Shown here in pieces: positions 6,494 through 7,711 of a stretch of DNA of 7,711 nt. Under the pieces are notes generated by a model. That model made no database searches. It saw only the letters and a program-made list of their open reading frames with translations, and was not told where the DNA came from. The stretch is from Candidatus Aminicenantota bacterium (GTDB lineage Bacteria > Acidobacteriota > Aminicenantia > UBA2199), in contig DAOVIP010000080.1 of assembly GCA_030671465.1 (NCBI GenBank), forward strand, positions 1 to 7,711. Direction: 5' to 3'. Numbering within the stretch: the first letter of the stretch is position 1; every line of letters starts with the position of its first letter. The position numbers and the translations under genes are program-made.

Positions 6494-7711
6494 TCATGCT
6501 CTTATCAGTTTATCCAGTTTTTCAGCCAGTTGATTGAGATGAAAGGGTTTGGGAATGAAATACTGTATCTTTCCTTTGAAAACCTTGGATTCCAGGTAAT
6601 CCCGGGTATACCCGCTGGAAAACAGGATTTTGATTTCAGGATTTATCTTTTTAAGCTTCTCCGCCACCTGGTCACCAGACAGCCCGGGCATTTCAATATC
6701 CAGAATAACCAGGGATATCTCGCCTTTGTTATTCTTGAATATTTCCAGGGCCTCCTGACCCTCACGGGCCGTGAAACATTTGATTCCCAGGGAATCCAGC
6801 ATTTCCCGGCCGATTTCCCGGATCACTTCCTCATCATCCACCAGCAGCACCGAACCTTCCATCACGGTTTCCAGTTTCTTTTTAACCTCTTCGGGCGAAT
6901 CATAAACCTCTTCTTTTACAGCTGGGATTAGAATGGTAAAGGTGGTTCGTTTATCCAGATCTGAATCTACTTCAATGGAGCCATGGAAATCCATGATGAT
7001 ATCCTTGACCGTGGCCAGGCCCAGTCCCGTACTTTTTTGTTTATCCTTCGTGCTGAAAAAAGGTTCGAAGATTTTTTCCAGGTTTTCTTTTTTGATACCC
7101 TGGCCATTATCGGAAATGACAATTTTTGCATAAACCCCATCCAGGAGGTTTTCCCGGTCTTTGATCTCAACTTCATCGGTTCTCACAATGATCTCCGGTT
7201 TCGGGTTTTCTTCCAGGGCTTCTTTGGCATTGATGATCAGATTGATGATCACCTGGGAAAACTTGGTTTTATCGGCAACCAGCCGAACTTTCTCAGGCGA
7301 GAATTCCCGGGTGATTTCAATGTTCTTCAGGTTCACTTTCAGAAAATTCAATAATCCTTCAATGACCTCATTGATATCCAGCACTTCCTTCTTGGATAAC
7401 CGTTTTTTTGAAAAACCCAGTATTTGCCCGATCATTCCCGAGGCCCTTTCACTGTAATCGATGATGTTGGAAGTGTATTTGTTGACTTCGGAATCGGAAG
7501 TCAGTTTCTTATTCAGTAAGGATGCATACCCGATAATCCCGCTTAAAATGTTATTGAAATCGTGGATAATGCCGCTGGTCAGAACCCCCAGCGATTCCAT
7601 TTTCTGGGCCTGAAGCAGTGAATCCTCCAGTTTCCTGATTTTGGATATATCAACAATATTGATAACCACATGTTTATCTTCGCTCTGTACCGGATAGAAA
7701 TTCAGGTTCAA
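6494..7711 (-). CDS. Hybrid sensor histidine kinase with C-terminal receiver, 5' end outside window
   Basis: The frame is open to the window edge and begins with a leucine codon (TTG) there, so the N-terminal sensor part is missing. In the visible 405 residues, 1-30 look like the end of a PAS domain (VVINIVDISKIRKLED). A HisKA domain follows with phospho-accepting His50 in GIIHDFNNIL. The HATPase domain shows an N box (NLIINAKEA, Asn161), G1 (DNGQG, 201-205), an F box (FEPFF) and G2 (GLGLA, 229-233). A receiver occupies about 286-405 with Asp292/Asp293, phospho-acceptor Asp338 in VILDIEMPG, Ser365 or Ser366 and Lys388 in IPKPF. The protein therefore autophosphorylates His50 and can pass phosphate to its own Asp338. 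No DNA-binding output or Hpt domain follows, so the onward partner is elsewhere. The stop lies 19 bases before pgi. Family is secure; the signal is unknown. Confidence 0.93.
   Translation of the reverse strand: MNLNFYPVQSEDKHVVINIVDISKIRKLEDSLLQAQKMESLGVLTSGIIHDFNNILSGIIGYASLLNKKLTSDSEVNKYTSNIIDYSERASGMIGQILGFSKKRLSKKEVLDINEVIEGLLNFLKVNLKNIEITREFSPEKVRLVADKTKFSQVIINLIINAKEALEENPKPEIIVRTDEVEIKDRENLLDGVYAKIVISDNGQGIKKENLEKIFEPFFSTKDKQKSTGLGLATVKDIIMDFHGSIEVDSDLDKRTTFTILIPAVKEEVYDSPEEVKKKLETVMEGSVLLVDDEEVIREIGREMLDSLGIKCFTAREGQEALEIFKNNKGEISLVILDIEMPGLSGDQVAEKLKKINPEIKILFSSGYTRDYLESKVFKGKIQYFIPKPFHLNQLAEKLDKLIRA

Noticed and set aside
6473..6931. 152-codon + strand open frame opposite the receiver domain of the kinase
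   Set aside because: Antisense to a clear receiver domain, with no recognisable features of its own.
1..7711. Mobile elements, CRISPR array, tRNA or defence system
   Set aside because: Every stretch is accounted for by housekeeping-type genes or short intergenic gaps; no transposase, spaced direct repeats, cloverleaf or attachment site was seen.

Overview
The window looks like an ordinary chromosomal stretch of a Gram-negative, moderate-GC bacterium. The evidence for that is a predicted outer-membrane beta-barrel protein with a signal peptide, a DnaK-style set of housekeeping genes, and densely packed genes with gaps of only 10 to 30 bases. The SSGYT and IPKPF style of the receiver domain and the mixed gene content would fit Acidobacteriota, Aminicenantes-like or deltaproteobacterial lineages, but that placement is a weak inference. 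I see no tRNA, rRNA, CRISPR array, insertion sequence or phage gene.

Layout from left to right: the 3' end of lepA (EF-4, + strand, 1-360) converges with a large membrane-bound M48 metallopeptidase carrying C-terminal TPR repeats (- strand, 371-2218), leaving only 10 bases between the stops. A 216-base divergent intergenic region (2219-2434) follows. It holds two good sigma70-like promoters back to back: one reads left into the peptidase, the other reads right into a PLP-dependent cystathionine beta-synthase/cysteine synthase gene (2435-3415, + strand). The leader of the synthase gene carries two adjacent dyad symmetries. The synthase gene converges with a three-gene minus-strand cluster in transcription order: hybrid histidine kinase (5' end beyond the window, 7711-6494), glucose-6-phosphate isomerase pgi (6474-4828) and an uncharacterised outer-membrane-type protein (4794-3445). 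The gaps inside this cluster are 19 and about 33 bases, which suggests one transcript.

Functionally this is a mix of translation quality (EF-4), envelope proteolysis (M48-TPR), sulfur amino-acid metabolism (CBS-like enzyme), central sugar-phosphate metabolism (Pgi) and signalling (hybrid kinase). I find no clearly new multi-gene system. The points most worth a second look are the predicted topology of the M48-TPR protein (catalytic site in the cytoplasm, TPRs outside), a nine-adenine tract placed exactly between those two halves, the dyads in the synthase leader, the altered phosphate-binding loop of Pgi, and the kinase-pgi-barrel gene order.
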